This document shows, piece after piece, positions 46,357-58,100 of a DNA stretch of 64,000 nt (position 1 is its first letter; each line of letters opens with the position of its first letter). Below the pieces are notes generated by a model that worked only from the letters and a program-made list of their open reading frames with translations, had not been told where the DNA came from and made no database searches. A program made the translations under genes and the position numbers. Location of the stretch: the NCBI GenBank assembly GCA_022661535.1, contig JAKULF010000015.1:744001-808000 (forward strand). The letters are read 5' to 3'. Origin of the DNA: Eutypa lata (taxonomy: Eukaryota; Ascomycota; Sordariomycetes; Xylariales; Diatrypaceae).

Positions 46357-47334
46357 AGCACGAGGCGTGGAAGGACATCGCGGATCAGATCGTGGCTTTC
46401 GGACCACGCAGGACCGGTCCCAATATCCTCATCGACTCGACGAGGGAGTCGTCCTTCCCGAAGATATTCGCTGCCGCCGCCGATAAGGTCCGCGGCGATG
46501 GCAACCCCGGGGCCGACGAGGCGCTGAGCGCGGCCCACTTCTGCGACAAGATCACGTATGCCTTCCAGCTCGCGACGTACCAGGGACCGCTCTGCCACGA
46601 GCCGGTGCAGGGCATCGCCGTGTTCATCGAGGACGTCACGGTAGCACCTGCTGAAGAGGAGGCGGCGGTCTCGGCGCGCGATAGGCTAGGGAGGCTCACG
46701 GGAGAGGTCATCAAGACGGTGCAGCAGTCGATTAGGCAGGGGTTCCTCGACTGGTCGCCGCGCCTCATGCTGGCTATGTATTCCTGTGAGATCCAGGCTA
46801 GCAGTAAGTTTCTCTTCCTTCTTTTCTCCATTTCATCCATCTTGTATCCCCTCCCCCCTGCCCTTTATCTTCCACTCAGTACATGCCCAAACAGTCAGCC
46901 AGCCAGCCAGCTAACAAAAGGGGTCCTCCCAAACAGCCGAAGTCCTAGGGCGCGTGTACGACGTGCTGACGCGGCGGCGGGGCCGGGTGCTCTCGGAGCA
47001 GATGAAGGAGGGGACGCCGTTCTTCACGATCCAGTCGCGGCTGCCGGCGGCGGAGTCGTTCGGGTTCGCGGACGAGATGCGGAAGCGGACGTCGGGGGCG
47101 GCGCAGCCGCAGCTGCGCTTCGCCGGGTTCGAGACGGCCGCGCTCGACGAGGACCCCCTGTGGCAGCCCTTCACCGAGGACGACCTCGAGGACCTCGGCG
47201 AGCTCGCCGACCGCGAGAGCGTCGCCCGCCGCTACATGGACGGCGTCCGCCGCCGCAAGGGCCTGCTGGTCGAGGGCCGCGGCCGCGACGTCCGCCGCAT
47301 CGCCGCCGAGAAGCAGAAGACGCTGAAGCGGTAA
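43689..47334 (+). CDS. EFL1: Elongation factor 2-like GTPase EFL1/Ria1 (60S subunit maturation)
   Basis: Cytoplasmic GTPase that, with Sdo1/SBDS, releases Tif6/eIF6 from pre-60S subunits. Exons 43689-43751, 43818-44761, 44903-46803 and 46937-47334 give 1101 residues. Junctions are clean: VRN|ICILAHVDHGKT, GKG|DPTLLEK (GG|T), IQAS-T-EVLGRV (A|CC). GTPase motifs: G1 AHVDHGKT (residues 26-33), switch region RGITMESSAISL, G3 DSPGH, G4 NKMD. EF2-like domains follow (GFARIYSGSLSVGDSLYVLPP; AGELHLERCLTDLKERF; CEIQAS). Expected insertions between GTPase and domain II (SAEEARELARKKRAELARAQAAE) set it apart from EF2 itself, and the EF2 diphthamide loop is not present. A 14-residue poly-Ser run is encoded by an AGC repeat. 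GC content rises sharply in the last kilobase. Confidence 0.96.
46311..46351 (+). repeat. (AGC)n trinucleotide repeat encoding poly-Ser in EFL1
   Basis: About 14 in-frame AGC codons, an uninterrupted array likely to be length-polymorphic. It lies in a linker after an acidic GDGDEEED segment, so it probably does not disturb a folded domain. Confidence 0.9.
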
Positions 47335-48128
47335 GAGGGGGCGTAAGAGGGGTAAGAGGGTAAAAAGGTAAAAAGGCGGTGGTGGTAGCGGTGGCGTAAA
47401 GGCATTTTTGGTAATAAGTTAGGTTACCTACCTACCTACCTACCTACCTTGTTAAGAGTCGAAAGAAAACATGTTTAGCAGAAATGAGCTATGTAGTCTT
47501 GGGGATTTGAATTACAAACACTTATCTCTCTCAGCCTTGGTCCCATCTCGTTTTATCAGGTACCTGCATAGCTATAGCAACCAAGATGTGCTTGACTAAA
47601 CGCTTGCTTGATGTTGAAACGGTCCGTAGGAAAAACGAATCACATAGAACATAAGTAATACATTTACTTGTTTAATACGAGGCTCTTGACTGAGTTGCAT
47701 TTTAACTAGCTCAAGGTAGCTGGCGTATACTGTACAACCATTTACTCCTAGTATCCATGGCCATAGGGGGCCTCCCCTAAATAAATAAAAAACAATTCAT
47801 GATATCCGCTAACGCCTACACAACATTTTGTCCACTCGCATTTCGACATTCATAATATTCCGCATTTCCCTAGCCGACTCGGCCATCACAACATCCTATA
47901 TGGTATTAGGGTCCATCTTTCGGTGTCTAGTCCTGCAGAACCCTGACCGAAGTGCGGATGTGCTATTTATTATTTGAAGTCTTTCCTCCTACTCGCGGCG
48001 CTCAACTCACCAATCACTCCCAGGTTGGCCACTTAGGGATGTATAGATTATGGGTATCTTCAGGGAAATATGCCTGGCTGGACGCAGTGATCCGAATTTT
48101 CGTAAAGCTCTCTAGCCAATATATGCAT
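47335..48128. other. Spacer between convergent EFL1 and MAPKK genes
   Basis: Holds both 3' ends. A (TACC)n run is present near 47425-47449. No gene supported. Confidence 0.5.
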
Positions 48129-49814
48129 TCACGATTTTGCCTCCGTCTCATCCCAGCCCCAAACTTGGGAGAGATATCGTTGCATATTAACCCGCTTCGT
48201 TTTCATTTCCACCATCCAGGGATGCTCAAGCATTCTCCACGGGCTCGCCCTTCGGTTTGGTTCTTTCTCGAGACTGTTTCCAGCACGTCAGCTTCCCAAA
48301 GAAATTTAAATAAGCAATTATGGGTATGAGAGATCTTACCAGCACTCTATAAAGTACTTAAAGCTATCACTCCATAAGATATTAGCGTCCGGCTCATCCT
48401 TGAGCTTGGGTATCGGTTGCCGAACAATATAGGTTAGTAGGTCGATCAAACCGGCCTTGGGCTGCATCTCGGTTCCATCGGCAGGGAACGGAAATCTGTG
48501 TTGTGCCACTTCGAGGAGAGTCACACCAGTCGACCAAACATCAGAGGTAATGGTGTAAACTTGGCCCGTGATACGCTCTGGTGCCATGTAGTAACTGGTA
48601 CCGATGAAGGTATTAGCTTCACCTTTGGTACCGAAGTCGCCCGAGACTCCAAAATCGCACAGCTTCACCTCCCCATTTCGGCATAACAGTATATTGGATG
48701 GCTTGATATCGCGGTGGATGATTTTCTTGCTGTTGAGGTAAGTCAAGCCACCAAGTACTCCTTCGGCGATCTTGCCAAGCACCTTCTCGCCCGTGCGTCC
48801 GCCCAAGCGTTTGACCTCTTTGTAGATGCTGTCGAGCGAGCCACCTTCGCAAAATTCCATAGCAATAGAGATAGTAGCTGTTGCTGGATCGACAAAAGCT
48901 CCATAGTACCTGCAGATATGCTCAGATGCGCATGATTTGTTGAAGTTAATTTCACGGAGAATCTGTTTTTTCACATCTGGATCTGGATTTGTAGTGATCA
49001 CCTAGTAGTCTTTATTAGTATGGAAAGAAGAAAGTCGGGGCAGAAAGGACACGAAAGCGCTTACCTTCAACGCGAAGACGGTTTTCCCTCCCTTCAGCTG
49101 GCATCTTGTAACAGCACCTCCAGCTCCCTCGCCTAAGCCGCCGAGTTCGGCTATTCGGTTTTCCAAGCTGGCAATCTTCCACCCATCATCGTCAAGGTCA
49201 TCTACATCGGCATTCCTTGCCTTCTCCAATGTGAGCTTATCAAAACTATTCTCGAGTCCCTGCATACCGCCGTCTCTCTCCGTTGCCACACCACCCTCGC
49301 TCCGCTCCGAGTATATGGAGCCAACAGCAGATATTGGATCGGGTGTGCCATGTGGTCTCGTGCCAATGCCGTACTGTGATGCGAAGGAGAGGGCAGAGAA
49401 CTGTGAGCCTGCCGAGGTAGGGTTGCTGGCCCGGCCATCCATAGGTCCAAAGCTGCCAGATCTCGAATGTGCCGCGCTGCTCTCACTGCCACCGCTTGCC
49501 GACTGTCCCGTCTGAATCGACACTACAGGTCGCGGTGGCTGCTCGTATGGCGTCACTGTGCTGCCCATTGGAGTAGCCAGGTGTAATGTAGGAAGCTGTG
49601 GACGAGCGGGAGCGGCGGCAGCGGTGCCACCAACCGCCTTTACATTAGGAGACGGAGGAATGGCCAGACCTAACCTCGGGGTTCGTGCCCCACCTGGTCT
49701 ACCACCTCCGAGTGCGGGCCGGAGTAGAGGAGCAGGCGAAGACATAGTGGGAATGGGACTCGGAGTATGTTGTTGTACTGGAGCGTCTAGAGTAGCGTTG
49801 CTGGAAGGCTGCAT
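48129..49814 (-). CDS. MAP kinase kinase, Mkk1/2 type (cell wall integrity pathway)
   Basis: Dual-specificity kinase predicted to activate the Slt2/Mpk1 MAP kinase under cell-wall stress. Exons 49065-49814, 48340-49001 and 48129-48273 give 518 residues. Junctions ALK|VITTNPD (phase 0) and ECW-region TG|T giving C both fit. The N-terminal 220 residues are Pro/Ser/Gly-rich and likely carry docking sites. Kinase domain: Gly loop [12 protein letters not shown], Lys in TVFALK, catalytic loop [16 protein letters not shown] in [10 protein letters not shown], activation segment [23 protein letters not shown], and [13 protein letters not shown]. The MAPKK-type GTSYYMAPE and the DFGTKGEA activation segment match filamentous-fungal Mkk1/2 better than Ste7 or Pbs2 types. 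The C-terminus ends [24 protein letters not shown]. Upstream in its 5' region lies a GAGTC repeat. Confidence 0.93.
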
Positions 49815-52800
49815 TGTGAGGAAGAGTCAGCTTCTATCTATCAAGTAGGTCACGAGACAAGCGCTGTATTGTGTCTCGCGTGCGTAGGCAGTGGAACTAC
49901 AAACAAAGGAGGTGGGACAATAAAAGTGAAAAAGACATATGAGGTGCAGTTACATTTTGAGCCGCGGGCTCAGAGCCCAGAGACTGGTTCTCGCTGCCAG
50001 GCATTGTTCTTGTATTTCCCTATAAGGATGGAGCTGATATGTTTGGTAGAAGCTTTAGGCTGGGACCCCGCAAGTAAGCAAACCCTTAGTGAAGAAGGCT
50101 AGAAGTTTGCTAGGTTTGGGGGTAGACAGGCGTAGAGAGAGGCTCTGATACAATTTGGATATATGGTATGGACAGATGGTTGTATGTACGACAGCTCCCT
50201 CGATTATGTGATGATGACTGTATGAGCTAATAGTGGAGGAGAGACATATAGCTCTCATAAGCGAAGGTGGAATATATATTGTACTGAAATGTGGTAGTAA
50301 ATATTGTATGCTTAGACTGGTATTCTATGAAAAGCAAACAATATACTTGAAGATGTAGTGGTTGGTGTTTCAAACACACACATAAGCAGAGTGAGATAGT
50401 ATCACATAAGACAGACGAGACGAGGCGAGATGAGACGAGTCGAGTCGAGTCGAGTCGAGTTGATATCAGACGAAAGTTAAAGAGAGGAAAAGAGATTTGA
50501 TTAAGTTTGAAAAAGGGGAATTTCAAATGATAGATGATGCTAACTAACTTCAGCGTATCAATATTGAAATTACCCTTTTTGCTTTTTCGGCTTTTGCTAG
50601 TAGTACTGAGCTGGATGGATATGGAGGTATGTAGGTAGTAGAGGTAGTTAGGTGTGTGTAGGTATGTGTGTACGTAGGATAGTTCCCCTCATTAAAATGG
50701 GAAGGTGATGGATGGACTCTGTTCTTGGAAAGCGGAGAACTGGGGGCACGCGGCGGCTGGGCCAAAACCAAGAAGTTACAGCTACGAGTGGCCAACTGAT
50801 CGGGAACTAGCAGGGATCTCTGCATCGGTCATCTGCTTTTCAGCGCCAAAACTCATATACATAAACGTATGTACATTTCACATTCACAAACTAATGTTGT
50901 GTTCTTGGTAACCTTTAAAAGACTACGGGTTTCGTACAATATGAGCGTGTTACCTAGGTAGGTAGTTTAGGGGGCTGGGGGCTAATTGATTCTCTCATCT
51001 ATCTCGTACCTATTTAGGTATACCTAGGCAGAGAGAGAGGAGTGATAGCTAGGAGGTTCAGCCCGATAGAGACGGTATTCGGACGGAAAGGTAAAAGACA
51101 AACATCAGTTGTCTATTAGGCATATAGCATATAGTGGGGGATCGACAAACCACGTATGTGTTTACAGTAGTTTCAACGTGAGTTGTTTAATTAGTTCGTA
51201 CCGGGTGCAATAGAGTGCCTATCTACGAGGTCTACGTAAAGTGTCCTGGTATTTTGCTACTTGCCTATAGATACCTAAAGATGCGAAATGTCATTTTACA
51301 CTACAGCCTGACACTATCGAAAGTCTTGCAACCAAAAGAGCCTCTCGGGAGGGTGCGCTTTAGTGGATCGATCCAGTTTTCTCGGCCACTCGAGACGGCT
51401 ATGACTTCTATTCGGTTGGTTTCAAACCCTAAGATGAGACGACGCTCAGCGCCTAACGATACCCATCTTCTTTTTACCTGGGGAAGACGGCCGTTACGCT
51501 AAATTATTGGAGGATAATATGTAAGAACGGACAAATGCGCATGTAATTTGTACTGCGTTATCTTCCGCTCCCCATCCACCCAGAGATCAAGGCATGAATA
51601 TATAACTTAAAAGGAACAGTGATCGACGCACGTCAGCGCCTACTTTGTAAACAAACGACCTTATCCCCAGCAGAATTGGAGAGCTCCCACTGGGGAATGA
51701 CAGGTGGTGTACACGCAAGGAGTCTCCGGGCTTCTCCAATAACCAACATCACTCAAGGAACCTGCAAGAAATCAGTGGCTATCTAAACTATTACCTACTT
51801 CGTAGTCGGAGCTTTTCTGGCAATCCAACCCTTGCACCAGAAGATGCCATTGCACATACACAATATGCACTCTTGTGCAACTCTTTAGCTCTACTTAACA
51901 AGTAACGTTTGATGACGCCCCTTGGCGGCTTAAATTCCTGCCAATGAGCAATAGGTTATACCAGATGGAGATAGACTCATTCTACCTAGTTATACCCGTT
52001 CGGAAAACGGCCGCCTTTGCCATCGACCAGTTGCAGGCAACTAATGCAGTTTGCTAACATTTAAGGATGAACCCATTATTCGACACACTCGCCGACTCGT
52101 CAGATCCCCGAGCTGTTGTGATTGTGTTCTCTTATTCTTACGAAGATTTCATTTTTGAAGAAACTACACGCCTCGGATTCGACCGAAGTCTAAGACGTAA
52201 CAATGCTTGCGGGGTTGCAGTGCAGAAACCATGCCTCGCAACTGAAACCCGCCAGTTGGGGGCCATGTAAGCCATCGTGTTGCCACTGAGGATTATAGGA
52301 GCATACCAGCTCGAAATGACGCTCAAGGCTGAAGATTTCCAATGCAGTCTCCAATTGTGAGAATGTTGTACAACTTGCTATCTGGGTGGGGGCTGAATCT
52401 ATGTAGACTTATCGACTCATACTACCACGCACGACGTGCTTTGTCTCGCCCAAAAAAGAGATGGTGTCTAAAATAATTACGGATGCCAAGCGATCACCTA
52501 CATACCCGCCAAGCACAAACCGTAGATTGATTGACGTGAAATATGAAGCAATGAAGTAGTGCATCTTTTTTGTCCGCAGGAGTTGAAGTTTCTCGTGATA
52601 CCCCTGCACTGATAACAAGTAGCCGTTGGGGTCTATGATGGTTAAAGGTAGACCGTACGTAGCTGTTTGTCATCGGCATGGTGGGATTGGGGCTTCGGGC
52701 ATAAAGTAGTATCTAGCTGAGGATGGCCCGGTTACAAGACCGCCTCCTATTAGGCGTTGGAGTAGTGTTTTCTTACGACCTCAAGTCAGCTCTGACCCAT

Positions 52801-53572
52801 GCTAGACGTTGTCAGCTTGTCCGGAGTCTACCTAGGTAGTTAGTGCGGCTCACAGATAGCCTGATGTCGACTTATGTTCACATGTAGTGGCTTTGATGAG
52901 AAGATGAATATACATATACACATGATGCCGGTAGATGAATAATAGCATACGAAAACCTATAGTTAGTCAACCCTAATTGACGAATCTTTGAGATAGCCGA
53001 TAGTTTCGTACCAACACGAGGTAAATATCATCAAAAGATATCAAGTTAGCTTAAAGGAAGAAAGCAGACCCTGACTCTGAGGAAGGATGGGATGAAATGA
53101 CATGATAGTCGGAGTCTGGTTATACTTCGTCATGCACATTCAGCTAGAGTAAGCTCGCCCCTGCTAGTAAGAAACATGAAACAATTAAATATTATCAGCA
53201 TTCCGATAACTAAGTTTCAAGCGACAAAATACATAGACCCAAGAGTTGACTGATATCGAGGTGACTTTGCACAGGCAATTTGCTCGTATTGGATAGATTG
53301 TACATAAGCCACCCCTAGCAAACCCCTAGTAAGGTACCTAACACCTAACATACAGGGAATAAAAGCGCGCGCTTAGAAGTGGATACCGCTAAGTTTGCCG
53401 TTCCACTGGGGTTCTTCAGGCAATTCCCCACATGATACGACCCCTGCTAACCCAATTTTTTTTTTCTTCCATCGCCTATGTACGTTGCACCAAATGCTCC
53501 AGGCTGCGTTAGAAGAAGGGTACATCACGCAGTGAGTGGTCATATAAACACATCCTTCACAAGAATAACAAG
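49815..53572. other. Spacer, 3.8 kb
   Basis: Upstream of the divergent MAPKK and DBP8 genes. Contains the GAGTC repeat and TACCTA/CCTAGG words near 50950-51030. Short open stretches lack coding character. A long 5' UTR for the kinase gene is possible. Confidence 0.45.
50436..50460. repeat. (GAGTC)n pentanucleotide repeat
   Basis: Five nearly perfect GAGTC units, each overlapping a TCGA palindrome, about 630 bp upstream of the MAPKK start codon. Confidence 0.85.
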
Positions 53573-55192
53573 ATGCCATCATCTGTCGATGTGGATGATC
53601 CACGTGTTGACGGTGATGATGTCTCGTTAGCTTCTTCGATATCATCACAGCCAACAAGTGAGAACGACTCAGCGTCGGAGTCGGACTCTCTGGATAGTGC
53701 TGGCTCTCGCAAGAGACGCAGGGTCTCGGACAACGAGGCTCTCGAGAAGAATTCAATAGTATCAACCATACAGGCACCGTCAAGGATTAAACGGAAAAGC
53801 GGAAATGCTTTAGCGTCTGCTACAAAACCACCGGCAACGTTTCCGCCCGTAACTGCTGCCCCTGCAACAGGTCCGGTCACTGTGCCTGTCGACCACCATG
53901 CTTCGTTCGAGTCCCTGCAGCTACGACCATGGCTCGTGCAATCATTGAGGAACATGGCCATCAGGCGTCCTACTAGTATCCAGTCTTTATGTATACCCGA
54001 GATTCTGAAGGGTCGGGACTGCATAGGTACTAGCAGGACTGGTTCCGGAAAGACGGTAGCATTTGCGGCTCCCATCCTCCAGAAGCTATCCGAGGATCCA
54101 AGCGCCATCTTCGCCGTCGTCTTAACCGCAACTCGGGAACTAGCTCTCCAGATCTACGAGCAATTCAAGGCCATCTCGGCTCCGCAAAATGTCAAAGCGA
54201 TTCTGGTCACCGGCGGGTCTGACATGCGCCCGCAGGCCATCGCACTGGCACAAAGGCCTCATGTTGTAATTGCGACCCCGGGTCGGCTTGCAGATCACAT
54301 ACGGTGTTCCGGGGAAGACACTATATGTGGTCTTCGCCGAGTCCGGTATGTAGTTTTGGACGAGGCAGACCGACTGTTGGCAGCCGGTGGCCCGGGTAGT
54401 ATGCTCCCCGATATAGAGGAGTGCTTAAGCGTCCTCCCGCCTTCGACCGAGAGGCAGACCTTGCTTTTCACGGCCACCATAACTCCCGAGGTGCGGGCCT
54501 TGAAGGACATGCCAGCAAAGCCTGGGAAGGAATCCGCTTTTGTCTGTGAAGTCGACACCCAGACCCTCGCGATACCGGCCACTCTACATCAAACGTACAT
54601 CCAGGTTAATGTTACGCACAAGGAGTATTATCTACACACGTTCCTCCTGACGGATACCAATGTCGAGAAATCGCTCATCATCTTTTGCAACCGGACCTCT
54701 ACAGCGGAGTATTTGCATCACCTGTTGCGTCTACTCGAACATAGAGTCACCTCTTTGCACTCGAAATTGCCCCAACGCCAGCGGATTGACAACCTGGGAA
54801 GGTTCCGAGCCTCGGCAGCCAGAATTCTCGTTGCCACAGACGTAGCGTCGAGAGGTCTCGATATTCCCGAGGTGAGCTTGGTCATAAACTACGACGTCCC
54901 TCAGGAACCCGATGACTACATTCACCGTGTTGGTCGGACGGCAAGAGCAGGGCGGAAGGGTGATGCCGTGACATTTGTTGGCCAGCGAGATGTGGAGAGG
55001 ATCCATGCCATCGAGAATCGCGTCGGCAGGCAGATGGAAGAGTGGAAGGAAGAAGGGGTCAACCTTGAGACTAGGTTTATCCGGGATCACATGAAGATGG
55101 TTGGAGAGAAGAAGAGAGAGGCCTTGCTTAATATCGAGGAGCATCGCGAGGTTGGAGGGAAGCGGAAGCGGAAGAAGCTCCGGCTAGAGTAG
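53573..55192 (+). CDS. DBP8: DEAD-box RNA helicase Dbp8 (18S rRNA biogenesis)
   Basis: Nucleolar ATP-dependent RNA helicase needed for early pre-rRNA cleavages leading to 18S rRNA. Intronless, 539 residues. The N-terminal 110 residues are Ser/Asp-rich with a basic SRKRRRVSD patch. Helicase motifs in order: [14 protein letters not shown] with Q motif [14 protein letters not shown]; motif I SRTGSGKT; Ia TATRELALQ (residues 185-193); Ib [68 protein letters not shown] and LLFTATIT are typical of Dbp8. Motif Ia normally reads PTREL; here the Pro is Ala186. The C-terminal basic tail is [12 protein letters not shown]. The start ATG is the first in frame. Confidence 0.94.
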   Translation: MPSSVDVDDPRVDGDDVSLASSISSQPTSENDSASESDSLDSAGSRKRRRVSDNEALEKNSIVSTIQAPSRIKRKSGNALASATKPPATFPPVTAAPATGPVTVPVDHHASFESLQLRPWLVQSLRNMAIRRPTSIQSLCIPEILKGRDCIGTSRTGSGKTVAFAAPILQKLSEDPSAIFAVVLTATRELALQIYEQFKAISAPQNVKAILVTGGSDMRPQAIALAQRPHVVIATPGRLADHIRCSGEDTICGLRRVRYVVLDEADRLLAAGGPGSMLPDIEECLSVLPPSTERQTLLFTATITPEVRALKDMPAKPGKESAFVCEVDTQTLAIPATLHQTYIQVNVTHKEYYLHTFLLTDTNVEKSLIIFCNRTSTAEYLHHLLRLLEHRVTSLHSKLPQRQRIDNLGRFRASAARILVATDVASRGLDIPEVSLVINYDVPQEPDDYIHRVGRTARAGRKGDAVTFVGQRDVERIHAIENRVGRQMEEWKEEGVNLETRFIRDHMKMVGEKKREALLNIEEHREVGGKRKRKKLRLE

Positions 55193-58100
55193 TACAGTGT
55201 AGGTTTATTTCATAAGTAGGTAGTAACTGGCAAATCTTAAAGATAATGTTCACCCTACTTCGTACGTACTTGGGAAATAATTAGTTTGGAGTCTTAAGGA
55301 TAGGTTTCACTCTTAGCCAGTCCTACTATATTAGATTAATCATTTAACATTTCTTCATTCATTAGAAACATGTCCTCTAACATCTACTAATCGTTCGGTT
55401 CTCGGCCTCATCGCATCATCAATGGCTTGTATTACCCAAATAAGCGGTCGCACAATATCGGAAAGAACATGATTTGAGGTGAGACGAGGCGATGCCAATA
55501 ATATGAGACACTGCTTGATAAAGCCAACACCCCCTGAGATCAAGCAAGCTATTAGGCCTTGTGAAAGGCGGCTAGTTCGACTTCTTGGCGCCAGCATCAT
55601 CACATATATATATCTGACACCGTGCCTCCACTCCGCCAGATACAGTCAGCCAGAACTATTGATTTAAGATGTGGAGATAGGTAGTCGTAGGTTTGTAACG
55701 GATTCCCCGAACAGGGCAATAAGCGGAGCTTAATGTCGCGTTGACCTACCTCTGTCACACTTCCGTCCGGCGGGTAAGTAATCATGTACAGAAGGCCGGA
55801 CCCGGACCCGGCGGCAGCTCCGTCAAGGAACGGTTCGGGGCGGCCAGGGGGGAGCGATACAGGAGCCACCAACTTCGGCCGATATATGGTCATAGTAGTA
55901 AAGATAGATACATATTCTAGCAATTAATATGGATTCCCTTTGCGACCTGGGATTTGGTATCAACGAGTGTTGGGGGTTGAAAGGTTTGTTGCTTCTTTAC
56001 CCTCTAATCCTTGTCTACGTAAGAGTCAGCGTTATTTTCTCGTCGGCTCTGAGGGATATCTACAACCGCGACATGTGATACTATCGCCTCGCGACTTCGC
56101 ACTTGATGCGGACCGAAGGCCATGGTTGATTGATATGTAAATAGCGCGAATTAACTTCAACAATCGGATAGGTCGACTACTACTCTTGAGTCACTGTTCC
56201 AATCCGGATGCCCCGGTGCAACCGACTTACGTCAATATTACTATGACCATGGGGATCTTTTTCCTCTCCCTATATGTGTCGTCAGGAGCCGAAGTCCCTG
56301 CATGTGGATCAGATGCAAGATACTAGGTTGCTGCTGGTATACATGTAACTAGGGTGAGGGAATTAGAAGGGGCCATCGGAGACATTCGGCAACAAAACTC
56401 GGGGATTGTACATCGCCGGTGCTTGGCCATGTACCCGGACTTTAGCGAGATGTGGATAACTTGTCCGGTTTCGTCCCAAGATATTTCCATCCAATATTAT
56501 ACTACCTATAGTTACTACATGTAATGATGATTCCATTCGCAAGTAATGATCAACACTATTGGCATGATAAAATCCGCTGCCAATTAAGTCGCTGCGACGA
56601 CAGTGATCCGGAGAAGTAGATTTGTGCGCGGATACGTACGTCAATAGTTGAATGAAGCTTCTCCGGAGAACGTTGTGAAGACCTCGTATATGGCACGCTG
56701 CCGCGATTTTACAACAGAAAACACCCGGTGACGCCCGCGAGATACCACCTAGAGTATATACGGAGTTGCGTAAACTGCGTTTCCTAGCTGCTACGTCTTG
56801 AACACGCACTCCGTAAATTGAGGTTACGGGTAACGTACCATCGCCAAGTGATTGGTCAACACCAGCCACAGAGGAGGTGCCCATATGCACATGGTGTGAT
56901 ATAGAATGCAGTGAACAAACCCAAAGAGACATTTGATAGGGGTCCTCATCTACTCATGCACGACTGCATGGACTGGTGAGAAAGTAATGTCCGCCTTTTC
57001 AGAGCTGAGGGTACCACGGCGCTTCTGACTGGTGGGCTAGTGTGGCTTTGCGGTACGGTTGCATCCTCACTGGATCCGCGCATACGATATTTTATGCAAG
57101 AGAAACCTTCTAGAAGGAATGACCTGTTGTTCCCTAGTGGTCCCTTCGAAAGAAGTTCCGCGCATAGCGCTGGTAGGTAGCGGACGGACGATGAGTCAGC
57201 TCTGGAGAAACGGCGAACCCACGCGAGATTGCTTTCTGGGGGAGGTGTTGCATGCCGAGAAGAGCGCGGGTAATACCACAAAGATCCCCAGTTGGCCCCC
57301 CTCACCAGGGACAACAACAGCCCTTCATTGATAGGAAGAAGTGCGAACGAGAAGTGGAGCAAGCTCGCTCCCCCGGTCCCGATTAGGTAGCTTTGAGCTT
57401 CATGATGACTGTGATGTGTACCAGTTAACTACCTAACTATGGTTTACATAAGGGATCTCTCGTAAGCAGGCTGGGGCCCAAGCGATACTACTTAATTCTA
57501 TGGAGATTTAGTGCTGATGACAACCGCTTGGCTGGGACCTGCGGCGGGAGGAAATACATACAAATTATCGAATGTTAGACAATCGAGGGGTACGCCTGCC
57601 GAGTCGCACAATATTACCAGATTGATCCAGGTCCTTGCGACATTGATGACATAGAGCGAGAGAGCTGCTGCTCTACCAGCCCGTACTCTACAGTTGTGAC
57701 GTAGCATTCTACTCAGCACCATAAATGCGAGATCAATTTAAGATTACGAGCTGTACGACTTAATCTCTTTATACATCGGCGGGCAGTGATGGTTTACCAC
57801 TCTGACTGATACCCGTTCCGAATGGAGTTGGCCGACGCTAGGTGGGAAATGGCGGCATCTAATCAGGGTCGAACCCGGCCGCGACATGTGGCTGTGGTAT
57901 TGACGACAGGCCGACGATTGCGGTGGCATTTTGGAACGACCAGGTGGTTGCCAGAAAAACTCGGCCGCCTTACTTATACATTTAACCCCAAATGGCCGAA
58001 TTTTTCTGGCACCCACCTGACGACCTTTAGTTATGGAGACGTCTCTTTTTAACTACACGATATCTACGTAGATCTTGTTAAACGAGATCCCATCTTAGCC

